Part shown: positions 43,873 through 55,491 of the stretch, one piece after another
Layout: every line of letters begins with the position of its first letter
Position numbering within the stretch: the first letter of the stretch is position 1
From: Asterella californica
Taxonomy: Eukaryota; Streptophyta; Marchantiopsida; Marchantiales; Aytoniaceae
NCBI GenBank assembly: GCA_036924285.1
Contig: JAYKYS010000015.1
Span: 11,284,001 to 11,348,000, forward strand
DNA: 64,000 nt
Reading direction: 5' to 3'
Translations under genes and position numbers: made by a program
Notes under the pieces: model-generated
Seen by the model: only the letters and a program-made list of their open reading frames with translations
Databases searched by the model: none
Told to the model about the DNA's origin: nothing

Positions 43873-45294
43873 ATGAGTGGGGATGAGAAAGGTGATGGAG
43901 ATGGAGCTAGTGGTTCAGGTGGGTTGCCGAAGGTGCAGTTGGATCCAGCGACTGCATCGATGTTCCAAGCTTTCACTATGTTCTTACGGCAGCAACAATC
44001 TGATGAGCGGAAGGAAGCTTTGGCAACAAAGGCGCTACAAGCGGTGGTCAGCAGGATTGACCAGTTTGATGGAAGAGATGTCTCAAGGTATCTGAGACAT
44101 TATGTGAAGGAGATGGAGCTGAACCGGGTCTCAGAAGATGAGATGATTGAGACGTTTGAGTTGGCAGCAGCTCCAGAGATTAGGGATCATGTTAAAATGC
44201 TAACGAAGCATTTTAACAAAGATTGGGAGACTTTTGCTCGTGCCTTGATGGATGAGTACTTCTTGGAGGACTCTGATAGAGTCACCAAGAAGTCATTCTT
44301 GGAGTGAGTTGAGCAACCGAGGAAGGGTTTACAAGCTACAGAGCTACTCAGGGAGTTTGAGAAGCAGTTTTCACGGCTGACCAGGATGGAAAAGTTGACA
44401 TTGCAGTCCAACAAGACAGAGCTATTTCTTCAGGCTGCAGATGAGAAGTTGCAGGAGAAGCTAGAGGTACTTCTGGAAGACCGGGAGGAGGACGATGGAT
44501 TGACCAGTAGCTGGAAGAAGGTTGAAGAAGCTGTTGGTCTGCTCACCAAGATGGAGCGGAGGCGAGAGAAGGTTCTTGTTAGGAGACTGACACCAGCACC
44601 AACTGCTGTAACACTTGTTCCTGTAGTTCGACCAGTTGTTCCTGTTGCTAGACAGGTAGTGCCAGTTGCTCCTGCTGTTCCAGTTGTTCAGACACCGAAA
44701 GTATCTCCGAAGAAGGACTCAAGTCTTGAGGAGATCATGCGTGGAATGCGAGACTTGCAGATCAAACTCACCAGATTGGAGGAACAAGGGTCTACAAGCG
44801 GAACGAAACCTGTTGAGAAGCAAGGCTGGATCCAGCGATGCATCTGGTGTGATGGTACCGATCATCCGCGCAGAGATTGCAAGGAGTTCAGTGATACCTT
44901 ACAGCAAGGGGTGATCTTCTGGAAGGATGGGAAGGTAGCGTTGAGGGATACAGGTGCACTTCTTCAGACCAACTTTGGTAGAGGAGGGATGAAGAAGTTG
45001 GTTGAGGACCACCTATCAGCGCAAGCAGTCGCAATCGTGGAAGCTGGAACTTATGGCATAAGGGTTGAGGATCAAGCTGAGAGGAGTTCCAACAAGGAGG
45101 TTGAGCCAAGTGGATTGTGGTCATCAGCCATCTCCATGAAACAGAAAGGGAAGATGGCACGTGAGACGTTGCAGAGGACAGCTGCTACGATCAGAAGGGA
45201 TACTGGATGGGAGGATCCGATAGAAGCTCTATCGGTGCATGCTTACATCGCCAAGAACCAACACGAAGCGTTGTTGGAAGAGAAGAGAAGGTGA
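43873..45294 (+). pseudogene. gag: Element E Gag
   Basis: The ATG at 43873 is the first in frame. Capsid-like region FDGRDVSRYLRHYVKEMEL and the following FARALMDEYFLEDSDRVT align with F. One zinc knuckle (CIWCDGTDHPRRDC) is near 44840. In-frame TGA codons lie at 44305 (F has Trp here) and 45292 (F has Arg), each explainable by one transition. Beyond the second stop the frame continues into the protease. Confidence 0.87.
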
Positions 45295-46281
45295 GATTCA
45301 GAGGATGCAGGGGAAGGAACTTCTTCCAAGAGACAGACTCGAGGGGAGAAGGTTCACCAAGAGCTTCGGGATGCAGGAGCTCAAGACCTACCGATGGACG
45401 ATGCTCCTTCTCCATCGAAGGAGAAATCCCAGAAGGAGAAGGGTAAGCCGGCTGCGTACAAGCTACAATCGGATATCGAGGCGTCAACAAACTTGAAGGG
45501 AGTCTTGGAAGATCGCATTCTGAATGCGAAGGTGGAGTTTACTTTGAGAGAAGTGTTAGGCATCGCCAAGCGTGAGTTTCATGAAGTCATCATCGATGTC
45601 ATCAAACAGAAACGACAGATTACGGGTGAGACTGATTTATCGCATGCTTTGGATACTAGGATGTCTGTGGATGAGGAGAGAGAGCTTGCAAGGTGCAGTG
45701 TCTATTCTCTAGAGGAAGAAAGAGATCGAAGGCGCAGGGTGCATTTTGAGGATGAAGAGGAGGATGGGAAGCGGAGCTCGAGTCATTACAGCCACAATCA
45801 CTGGGCTCGAGCTACGACGGAGACGTTGGTGAGGATCGAGGACTTGGATGAGCCAGTGGTTGCTCTGATCGATCATGGATCAGAAATCAACATCATGTCG
45901 AAGGAGCTGTACAAGAGGAAAAAGTGGCCGATCGACACAGAGCATGGATGGGTCATAAGAGCAGCCAACAACACGAGAGGAGACTTGTATGGAGCTTGTC
46001 CAGACATCAGAGTGCGCGTAGGTGAGGTTGCTATCGAGCAAAACTTCTTTGTTCAGGAAGCAACATCATACCCACTCATTCTGGGCCAACCTTTCATCAT
46101 AGCAACCCGGATGGAGACAAAGGTACTGGACGACGGATCTGCGTATGCTAGGATCCGAAGTCAAGATGGGAAGAGAGCGGTACAGTTCCTGACTGTACCG
46201 TCCAACCACGAGCGCAACCGAGATCGTTTGAGGGAGAAGCCGCTTCCAAGGGTGAGTGAAGAGTTCAAGGATTTTCGTTGA
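45295..46281 (+). pseudogene. pol: Element E protease region
   Basis: Continuous with gag in frame. The conserved VEFTLREVLGIAKREFHEVI segment lies before the protease, whose active site is VALIDHGSEINIM (near 45880) and whose C-terminal hydrophobic-Gly motif is YPLILGQPFI (near 46075). The catalytic triplet is Asp-His-Gly rather than the usual Asp-Ser/Thr-Gly. F has the same triplet, so it belongs to the family rather than to this copy. Confidence 0.82.
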
Positions 46282-46559
46282 GTACCACTATAGAGCGGGA
46301 TTGTGGTGGTGCGCAAGAGAAGGTACTCTCGCTTGATGGAGATAGTGCCTTTTGTACAGGGTTTGTTGGGTTTTCAGATTGTGGGATTGCTATTTACAGG
46401 AGGGTAGAAGAGTTGAGAAGAAAAGAACAAAAACATTTGCGTGGTGTTGAGTTGATGTTGAAAGAGTTGGGTGAGCTAGAAGGGGATGAATGGATTTCTG
46501 GTGTTTATGAAGAGGATGGGTTGGAGGATCCTTTGCGAGAGATCATGTCTATTGGATGA
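46278..46559 (+). pseudogene. pol: Element E linker between protease and RT
   Basis: Short frame with no domain I recognise. It is in register with the RT frame and separated from it by a TGA at 46557-46559. It is in a different frame from gag-protease, so pol expression probably involved a shift here. Confidence 0.55.
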
Positions 46560-46565
46560 GAGGAT

Positions 46566-47606
46566 ATGGATAAGGTCGTGCAGATTCATTCAAGGGAGGT
46601 CTATTCGGTGATCGAATCATTCCGTGCACCGGAGGTTCGAGTTGAGACAAGGTACAAGACAATGGATAGGAAGGTAAAGCCAGTTGCTGGTCCTTTGCCG
46701 GAAGACACCAACCAACAGATGGATCGAGCTTCAAAGGAGAAGAGTTTGAGAGATCCTGTAATGATAGGACACAAGTTCACGAAGAAGACCCTTGAAGAGC
46801 TGAAGATTGGATCTGATGAGTCTCTTCTACCAGAAGAGAGGATGTGCTTCAAGGAGATGCTTTCAAGACATGGGAAATTATTTTCTTTTGAGCCACATGA
46901 GATTGGGTGTGTAGATCCGTACGTTGTTACCCCGATGGTTATCTTCACGGTACCGCATGTGCCATGGAACCTGAGACCAATTCCAGTACCGCGGGCTCAC
47001 TTGCCCAAACTAGTGGAGTTTCTGAAGGAGAAGATGCAGATGAAGATCTTGGAGCCGTCGTTTGCACCATATTCAAGCAGATGGTTTACAGTACCAAAGA
47101 AGAATGGATCGCTGCGGTTCATCCAAGACATGCAGCCGTGAACGCAGTAACAATCAGAAATGTTGGGGTGGGACCGATTGTGGATGAGTTTGCAGAAGCG
47201 TTTGCAGGAAGAGCGATTTACTCGATGGGAGATCTTTACTCAGGGTATGATCAGTTTCAACTAGCGGAGGAGAGAAGAAGCTTCACGACAATGAGGACAC
47301 CTTTGGGGTTGGTTAGGATGTGTACTTTACCGCAGGGAGCTACCAACTCGGTAGCACACATGATGAACGGGATGAATCGAGTTCTAAGAGACTTCATTCC
47401 TGAAAAGACGATGCCGTTCTTGGATGACATCCCCATTAAAGGATGTGTGGAAGATGAGAAGGATGAAGCATTAGATCAGAGGGGGTGTCGGCGATACGTC
47501 ACTGATCACATCGCAGACTGTGAGAAGATCTTATCTCGACTTGAGGAAGTTCATCTTACGCTGTCAGGTGCGAAGTCTACATTTGGAGTTAGAGAGGTTT
47601 TGATCG
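46566..47606 (+). pseudogene. pol: Element E reverse transcriptase
   Basis: Begins MDKVVQIHSREVYSV. RT fingers PYSSRWFTVPKKNGSLRFIQDMQP are followed by a frame change at about 47130 that looks like loss of one base. The palm then reads YSMGDLYSGYDQF, TLPQGATNSVAHM and PFLDDIPIKG (catalytic FLDD). The FLDDIPIKG variant differs from the YIDD of A and the FIDD of C, so E and F form a separate clade. Confidence 0.88.
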
Positions 47607-48302
47607 TTGGTCATTTGTGTGGATCGTTTGGTCGGAAGCCAGATCCGAACAAGGTGGATTGGAAAGATGAAGGAGGTTTGCAACTCGCTGACAGAAGTAA
47701 GAAGATTTTTGGGTGCTTGTGTATTTTACCACATTTGGATTCCTCATTATGCGCATGTGGCGGATCCGTTGTATGGATTGTTGCGTAAGGGTCATAAGTT
47801 CAAATGGGAGGAAGAGCATACTGATGCGGTAAGGAAGCTGAAGTCTTTACTATCATCTCCTCCAGTTCTGGGAAGGATTGATTACAAGGGTGCTAGGCCG
47901 GTGGTTCTTACTGTGGATACAAGTCCAGTTGCAATTGGATGGGCAGTCAGACAGGATGATGAGGATGGAGACAGGTTTGCGGTTAGATTCGGAGCGAAGG
48001 TGTTAAGTGCTCGACAACGTGCTTACCCGCAAGTGAAGAGAGAACTGTGGGGTATTGTTTCAGCTATGAAAACTGAGAAAGAGTATTTGATTGGAGCAGT
48101 AGTGGTAGTTGAAACTGATTGCTTGTCGTTGTTAGGGATGATCATGAATTGTTCAACTCCTGATATTGCGATGTTACAATTGATCGCATATATCAAGTCG
48201 TTGAACCCGGAGTTTAGACATATCGTAGGGAAGGATAATCTGATGGCGGATATGTTATCTCGGGCTCGATATGATGGGGTGATAGATGGTAGAAGACATT
48301 GA
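47607..48302 (+). pseudogene. pol: Element E RT connection and RNase H
   Basis: RNase H landmarks VVLTVDTSPVAIGWAV (first Asp), YPQVKRELWGIVSAM (Glu), VETDCLSLLGM (second Asp) and KDNLMADMLSR. The frame differs from the RT palm, and the overlap suggests a frameshift between 47680 and 47790. Confidence 0.87.
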
Positions 48303-49734
48303 CGACGTGGGTACAGAGTTCTATTCGATTGCACAAACAGGAAGGGAAGATGAGTTATTTGTTGAAGGGTTGTATGATGGTGATTTGCTTGATATCGGGA
48401 AGTACCTTAGTACGATGGTTAAGCAGACAGGTTGGACGGATGAGAGGTTTCGGAGAGTTCGAAGGAAGGCCTACAACTTCATGTTGCAGGATGAGTTTCT
48501 TTGGAAGCGACCGAAGCAGAAAGGTGGGGTACCGCTACGAGTGATTTGCAACAAGGAAGATCAGCAGAAGTTGCTCAAGGCGTTCCATGAGAGTCTTCGG
48601 GCAGGACATCTTTGGGGCACTTTTACAAAAATGAAAGAGCGATATTGGTGGAAAAACATGTACAGGGATGTTGTATCTTTTGTGGAGTCTTGTTTGACAT
48701 GTCAGATGTATTCGAATATCCGACATCGTGACGGATTACATCCGACTTATCCGTTGGCGATTCACTTCAAGTGAGTGGTAGACTTGGTGATTATGCCGGT
48801 TGGATTATGGCAGATGAGATATTTGGTACTTGCTAGAGAGGATCTTTCAAATCAAGTCAAGGGTAGGGCGCTTCGGACGAAGACAACTGAAGGGGTATGT
48901 AGATTTCTCTTGGAAGAGGTTGTTTGTCGGTATGGATGTGTGGGAAAGATCACTGCAGATCGAGGAGAGCTAGATGCACATGAGGCTCGTGAATTCTTTG
49001 CAAGGTGTGGGGTGAGGTTGTCACTGACAACTGCTTACAACCCCGAAAGGAATGCCAAGAGTGAACGTGGTCATCCACCCATTGTGAAGGCTTTGGTGAA
49101 GGCTTGCAACGGAAGGGTACGCGAGTGGCCTCGACTCTTACCATTTGCGTTATGGGCAGATCGAATGACGCACAGCTCGGTGACAAGTTACATGCCGGTG
49201 GAACTCATCACAGGTCAAAAGCCTATCATGCCGATTGAAGAACATGTTTTGACATGGAGTGTGTTACCTTGGGAGGACAATTTGACTAGAGAAGAGCTTC
49301 TTGCTATTCGAATTAGGCAGTTAGAGAGAAGACCAGAGGATATCCAAACTGCTTTGGATAGACTGCGAGAAGCACGGTTGAAGAACAAGGTCAGATTTGA
49401 TCAGCGACATCGTTTGAGACCTAGGGAAATTAAGGAAGGTGATTGGGTGTTAGTCTATGACAACAGTCTAGACAACCAGCATAGTGCACTCCGGAAGTTT
49501 TCCAGAAGATGGTTTGGTCCGTATGTGGTGAAGAAGGTTCATGACAACGCAACTTACGCCCTGCAAGAGTTGGATGGAACGAGCTTGAAGGTACCAGTGG
49601 CAGGTAAACGTGTCAAGATTTTCAAAACGAGAGATGAGGAGGTCGATCTAGCAGATATCTTGACGGAGTTTCAGTTTGAGGATGAGGATTATGCAGAAGA
49701 TCTTGAAGGTGAGGTTGGTTACGATGGGAAGTAG
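48286..49734 (+). pseudogene. pol: Element E integrase
   Basis: HHCC zinc domain (HESLRAGHLWGTF and CLTCQMYSN), then one TGA at about 48772 in place of a likely Trp. The core has VDLVIMP, ITADRGEL and AKSERGH carrying the DDE residues, and a GPYVV-type C-terminal domain (RRWFGPYVVKKVH) with an acidic tail. No chromodomain or PHD finger is present. Apart from the TGA the 319-residue core and C-terminus are intact. Confidence 0.9.
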
Positions 49735-49797
49735 GACGATAAGCCGGTCCACTCCTTGGTTGGTATCTCTGGTGCATACCGGAGGATGCACAGGTTC

Positions 49798-49809
49798 AGA
49801 GGGGGTGGA
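49798..49809 (+). promoter_or_regulatory. Polypurine tract of element E
   Basis: AGAGGGGGTGGA immediately before the 3' LTR start TGTCGTGTCG at 49810. Confidence 0.8.
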
Positions 49810-50973
49810 TGTCGTGTCGTGGACCGGCTCCTACCTGAAATTCAAACTTCGATGCTTGTCGTTCCAAAGACACTCATGAGAAGACAAGCTAGGCCCCAGC
49901 TTACGGATTTTGGCACAATCTCAGATCTCCATTTTCATCGCATAGATGGGTAGAGCTCCTTGTCAGCTTTCCATAGGCACTTCATCTACTTCGTTTGGAC
50001 GCCTAGTGGAAAAGTTACAGGATTCGAAAGATGGAGAAAATAAGCTAGGCCCCAGCTTACGGGTTTTTGGCACCACTTCAGATCTTCGTTTTTATCGCAC
50101 CAGTGGATAGAGCTCCTTGTCAGCATTTCATAGGCACTTTGTCTACTTCGTTTGGACGCATAGTGAAGAAGTTACAGGACTCGAAAGATGGAGAAAACAA
50201 GCTAGGCCCCAGCTTACGAGCTTTTGGCGCAACTTTGGATCTTTACTTTTATCTCATAGATGGATAGAGCTCGTTGTCAGCTTTCCATGGGCATCTTGTT
50301 TATTTCGTTTGGACATCCAGAGAAGAAGTTATGCGATTCGAAAAAAGGCAAAATCAAGCTAGACTCCTAGTTACTTGCTGACTGGGTATTTAAGGCTTCA
50401 GGCATTATATCAAAGACGCAAGGGGCCTGCTTCTTATTATTGAGGGCTGAACTTCGTACGTACAGATTGTTGCAAGGGGGCTGCTTAAAAGGCTTGCTTG
50501 TTCCTGCGACCTGTCGATGGATGTTTTGGAGAATTGGGAAGTCCAATACACGCGTGCAAGGTGTCATCGGGTTCAGATCTGTGCAGGCTACGCACAGGTT
50601 AAGACGGTTCTTGAAGAGACGGATCGGGGGTGGTGTTCTGGAAGAAATTGAGACGCAGGAAGCAGATTTGGGGTTTTCAGTTACCTGTGAAGGAGAGTTG
50701 GACCGTTCGGGCCGTTCCGGAGTCCAAACTTGCTGTCCTTGGATCCATTGGGATCAGAACAACGAGTTCTTCATGAAATTGAAGACGATACCAGTTTTCA
50801 TCGGGCGGTTTGGGAGATGTGAGTGAAATTGGTTCGCAGGGAAGCGCTTGCGTCAGGTTTTCCATCGCCTGCGACCTGAGATTGGATTGTTCTTCGCGAT
50901 CGGTGAGCCAAGCTCTTCGTTCTTGGTGCCTACGCGATCAGGGAGTCCTCATGTACGCATAAGAGAAGACTGT
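49810..50973 (+). repeat. Element E 3' LTR, truncated by element C
   Basis: Matches 41788-42937, including the three 157-bp tandem repeats (starts 49886, 50042, 50199; degenerate fourth at 50356). It stops at GAAGACTGT where C begins; the uninterrupted 5' LTR continues GAAGACTGTAAGTG. Confidence 0.88.
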
Positions 50974-51790
50974 TGTAACAACCCAGAGAAACAAAAAGTA
51001 TCGGAAATAGTAAATAAAGGATCGTTCTCACGAAGATACAGTTAACAATTACACAAAACACAGTACTACAACGTCACAATCATAATTCAGATAGTTTTCT
51101 GTTATTCTCACGGAATGGAATAATATCCGGATGAGAGTTTAAGTCTGATAAGAAACCAAACCCAAGTACAAACTTGATAAATCGAATACAAACAACAATG
51201 AAATAGTTCTTTGATCAGGGACCTTTCCAACAAACATATAAAAGATTCGAGAAGATATACGTATGAGTAAATGAGGTAGCAAAGTACTGCTGAAATGTTA
51301 CTAGACTTCTTCTGAAAAGACAGAAGAATACAGACTTCACATCAAGGTTCCAAGGAATAAGTCCCTACTCTTCCTAAGAAATGTTCTTCCAACTAAATCC
51401 TCACTCTTAAGAATCCCACTTATTTGAAGAAGGCAGACTTAAGATGAAGCCACCATCATCCAAACTCTTCTTACAATTTAACTTATGCTCTTCCACTTCA
51501 CAGTAACTAATATGTTCTCAGATCTTCGTTCAAACACCTTCGAAGTACACAGTTTCAACTTCGGCCGAAGTCAACTTCGGTCAAATTCTCCACTGAAGTC
51601 TCTTCGTCCAATGTAAATGACAAAGGCCTTCGTCAATCAGAATTACACCTGCGACAGCAAACTACGTCCTTCGTAGGTAAATCGCCTTCGCCCACTTTTC
51701 TCACACTCTCACTCCACAACTTGCGCAATCGAAAATTAAGAAACAAACACTGAAAACATGGAAAAGGTAAAATGACTGAGTGTCGCATCG

Positions 51791-51798
51791 CTTATATA
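51791..51798 (-). promoter_or_regulatory. Putative TATA box, element C 3' LTR
   Basis: Minus strand TATATAAG followed by CG, 65-72 bases downstream of the U3 ORF stop and 817 bases from the LTR end. Identical in LTR B. Confidence 0.62.
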
Positions 51799-51862
51799 CT
51801 CCTTCGCCCTAAGATGGCGGATCTCATTTCCTACAAAAGATGGTCACATCTAGACCGCTTGA

Positions 51863-53636
51863 TCACGACTCCCCAGTTGGCGGAACCGCAGTATTTACTC
51901 TACCTAACTGTAACTTCTGTCCTAAACTACATAGTGTAAACTTAACTGTCTCCCTAAGCTCCTTCAAATCTCTAATGATTCTCTCTGCTAGTCTAACTAT
52001 TCTGCTCTTCGCCGAAGGATCTGGCGCTATCGTTAACTCTGCCCGAAGCCGCTGGAGTAGCTCCAACTCTGTTGCGTCAAGTTCGGTGGCGAAGTATGTT
52101 GTCGTAACCTCATCTACCTTCGTCCGAAGTTCTTCGGCCTTCGCCTCAGCTATCTCCTTCGCTTTCTCTGACTTCATCAGCTCTTCATCCTTTGCGACCA
52201 ACTGCTCGTCCTTCGTCGCAAGCTGTTCCAACATGGCATCCCTCTCTGACTTCAAATCGTGAAAGCGTGCAGTCATAAGACTCAACTTCATCTCTACCTC
52301 TTGAATCTCATCCAAGTATCGCGTCTGTTCGTGTGACTGCTGTATGAGTAACGCCTCGCGTTGTGACATATACTTCTTGACATCGGCCGAAGTCTCTTCC
52401 AACTTCGCCATAAGAGCATCCTTCTCCTTCAACCATCCATACCGCCCGAAGTGCACAGCGTCGAGAAGGTCACTCAATGAAATTGTTTCCTTCGTCTCCT
52501 TCTCATAGATATGTCGTTGATGATCCATCTGTGCAATGAGTGGCAACGCTGTACCACTTAGGAACTCAAGAGTCTGCTCGAACATCTTCAATTCCTTCCC
52601 GATATTGGAGTCACTTGGTCCGGCCGAAGTTGTCGCTCCTTCTGGCCTAGGCGAAGTCCGAAGTTCTGGAACTTCCCTCTCTGTTGTCTGCTCCTTCGAG
52701 AGTACCCTGCGCACACTTGATTCTGCTTGGTCTCCTCCCGGTCTCACTATTCCTAATATCTCGACTGAAGATGACTTCGCCGGTGATTTAGCGCCATCGA
52801 CATCTTCGTCCGAAGTCGTTATCGTCGTTCTTCTTGCTTTCTTCTTCCTCCTCGAAGTCGCACCCCCTGGTGTAAGTTCGTCGATCTTCCTCTTCGTCCG
52901 AGTACTAGGTCCCGCCGAAGTTGTCACTGGTGTCGTCACTTCTTCTTCTCTCTGAGGAGTAGCTTCCATTACCCGCTCATCTTCCGAGATTGTTCTTCGG
53001 TCGAACTTCTCCTCTTTTTCTGGTGACAGCAACTTCATTCCTCTGTAGAAGAATACTGCGAAGGCTGCAAAGTACGTCGACCCGCCTTCGTCGAAAGTGT
53101 TGAAGAGCTTCTGTACATGGTCGTGGAAGATCTTCGCCCAATACGCTTTCCTACCCCCGAAGATCTGTTCGATGAAGTTAATCTGCCAATTGGTCAGATA
53201 AGAAGTACGTTGCGGTTTGAAGATGGTGTTGAGGGCGCCACATCCCGCTTGAAAGGATCGATGTAGGTGTGTACTTTGAATCCGTTCGATCCCACCGGTG
53301 ACTTCGAGAAGAGTTCGCCAAACTTCGCCACTTCTTCCGAAGTCGGCTTGCAAGTACTGTCATACATTAAGTCACCTGGTACTCCTGCGTCATCGATCCC
53401 TAGGGCGAAGTTCCAGTGGTTAAGAGTCCAATTGTTCGGCCTCGCCCGAAGATCTTCAGAGGGATGTCCTCTGCAAATGAGTATCTCCTGTAACAGATCC
53501 GAAGAGATCACACCCAGTTCTCCAGCAAGAACGCCAACCCCATCTCCTCGAGTCATTCTCGATACGGACTGAAGTCCGGCCACTTCGTCGCTATAGTCTT
53601 CAACTTCGGTCGCTTCGCTGTCTGCATTCCTCGCAT
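51863..53636 (-). pseudogene. Element C U3-encoded protein, 3' LTR copy
   Basis: Same protein as at 61831-63609. The ATG at 53634-53636 starts MRGMQT, and the Trp of ATKWPDF is intact here, whereas it is a stop in the 5' copy. A one-base loss near 53515 and a 5-base loss near 53236 put the N-terminal domain out of frame. From 53353 to 51863 the remaining 496 codons (basic patch and coiled coil) are open. Confidence 0.75.
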
Positions 53637-54241
53637 CCTCGCTGAAGGTCCGAAGTACCTTCGATCTTCTATGCTTACGACACTTCTTCGTCGAAGTTGA
53701 TACCTGATCGTGGAAACGTCGACTTCGGAGGTCGCCGTCGTAACCACCACAAACCGCACCGATAAAACCTAACCCTTCGCCGAAGTCTGTCTTCGCCCTC
53801 TTTCTTCTGATTGATGAAAGCGGAGCACTACAGTAAACTCGCGATTGGAAATAGTAAAGTGAAAATGCTTTTTGATCTTACTTATAGCTTTTCTCTTCGT
53901 CTCCTCACGTGCGAAGTCCTTCTCGATTCTCGAGCGCGAAGTTGCGCTAACTCCTGTCTTATTTTAGTTCTTCTTTCCCAGGTCTTAACTTCGTCGTCCG
54001 ATGTCCATTCTTAGCAAATGAGGTATCCCTGGAAAGCTCTTCGTTCGTAGAATACAAACAAGTTATCTCTTTGAAGATGTATCTATCATAACTTCTGTAT
54101 TTCTACTCAGCACCATTCTTCGGCGTAGAAATCCTATTCTTCACTGAATCTATCTTATCTATCATCTATACTAAACATTCTATTGTTTTACTTATAAAAA
54201 ATCAAAAAATTCTTAACAAAGTGAAAATCCAAGGCTTCACA

Positions 54242-54254
54242 TACTCCCCCTCTC
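54242..54254 (-). promoter_or_regulatory. Polypurine tract of element C
   Basis: Minus strand GAGAGGGGGAGTA directly before the LTR start TGTGAAGCC at 54241. Confidence 0.85.
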
Positions 54255-54281
54255 AATTGTGAAGCGACCTCGCGAACACAT

Positions 54282-55491
54282 TCAGCTGTAGTATCGTTTG
54301 ATCCTTCCTCCATTTACCCGAGTAGCAAAGAGATTTCCTTCTAGGTCTTTAAGTTGGACTGAACCGTTACCATAACATTGTTCGACTATGTATGGTCCCA
54401 TCCATCGCAGTTGTAGCTTCCCTGGAAACTTAATGTCTGCTATCATATAGCAAGACCAAGTCACCATCGTTCACCTCAACTTTTCTTAACCTCTTGTCAT
54501 ATACTTCTTTCCGCTTCTCTTGTATGTCCTTAGTTAGCTCCAGAGATGCTTCACGATTTTCTTCTTATGCCATCAAACTTTGCAATCTGATGAGCTGACT
54601 ATCTTCTGCAGACAGTCTATCTTGTGACAGAATCCTGTAAGTAGGGGTTTCAAACTCAATAGGCATAATGGGATGCATTCCATACGCCAAGAAGAATGGT
54701 GTTTGTCGTGTTGTTATCTTCTCTGTATTTCTGAATGCCCAAAGCGCTGCATCCAACTTGGTGTCCCAATCATAAGCATGATTGACAGTAACTTTGTTCA
54801 GAATCTTGCACAGTAATCCATTGCTTTTCTCGGTAAGTCCATTCACCTTAGGATTATATGGGGTAGTCTTCCGATGCTTGATCTGAAAGTAATCTGTCAG
54901 TGCCTCTATGGTATTGTTCAAAAAGTGTGTGCCCTTATCACTCACCAGTTCCAATGGACATCCAAACCTGGTGATGATATTCTTGTGTAGAAACGCTGCC
55001 ACGGTTATCGCATCATCTTTCTTTGTCGCTTCAGCTTCCACCCACTTGGTTGCATAATCTGTAGCTACCAAGATATATCTTCTGCGTGTCTTCTTCGTCG
55101 CTGGCTGAATAGGCCCTACAAAGTCAATTCCCCACTTCTCGAATGGTGCAAGAGGTAAGATAGGATGAAGTGGTCATTGAGTAGTTCGAGGAGGCTTACC
55201 CACTCGTTGGCAACTGTCACATCTCTTAATGATCGCATGCACATCTTTGTACATGGTGGGCCACCAGTATCCTGCATCCAAGGTCTTCTTCACTGTGTTG
55301 CGAAGAGCATAGTGTCCTCCTGCTGGTTCCGAATGCATGGCATCCACCACTCTTCCTACTTCTTCCTCTTCTAGACATCTTCGTAGCTCATCATCAGTCC
55401 CTCTTTTGAACAGAATGCCGCTCTTCAGTTCGTACGGTCCAACCTTGTGTATGAACACTGTACGCTGTTCCACATCCATTCCTTCAGGACA
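54282..55491 (-). pseudogene. pol: Element C integrase
   Basis: Zinc domain histidines and cysteines (HSEPAGGHYALRNT and CDSCQRVGKPP), core with FVGPI, LVSDKGTHF and GLTEKSNG for the DDE triad, and the C-terminal segment KFPGKLQLRWMGPYIV. In-frame stops: TGA at 55174 where D has Trp (TTRW), and TAA at 54565; a frameshift lies before 54467. No chromodomain or PHD finger follows; pol ends about 40 bases before the polypurine tract. Confidence 0.9.

Larger units (their letters stand above)
41788..50973 (+). mobile_element. Ty3/gypsy element E
   Basis: 5' LTR starts TGTCGTGTCGTGGACC at 41788 and the 3' LTR with the same sequence at 49810 after a polypurine tract. Gag, protease, RT, RNase H and integrase lie between in the usual order. 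The 3' LTR is broken at 50973 by element C, so its remainder and E's right flank are outside the window. Confidence 0.9.
50974..54241 (-). repeat. Element C 3' LTR (3268 bp)
   Basis: Minus strand TGTGAAGCCTTGG (54241) to GGGTTGTTACA (50974). It contains, in order, upstream U3 (54241-53637, no gene seen), the U3 ORF, a TATA box and about 800 bp of R/U5 (no gene). Confidence 0.93.

Noticed and set aside
53811..54014. Plus-strand 67-codon frame present in both C LTRs
   Set aside because: Antisense to the element in upstream U3, short and without motif; presence in both LTRs is expected from LTR identity.
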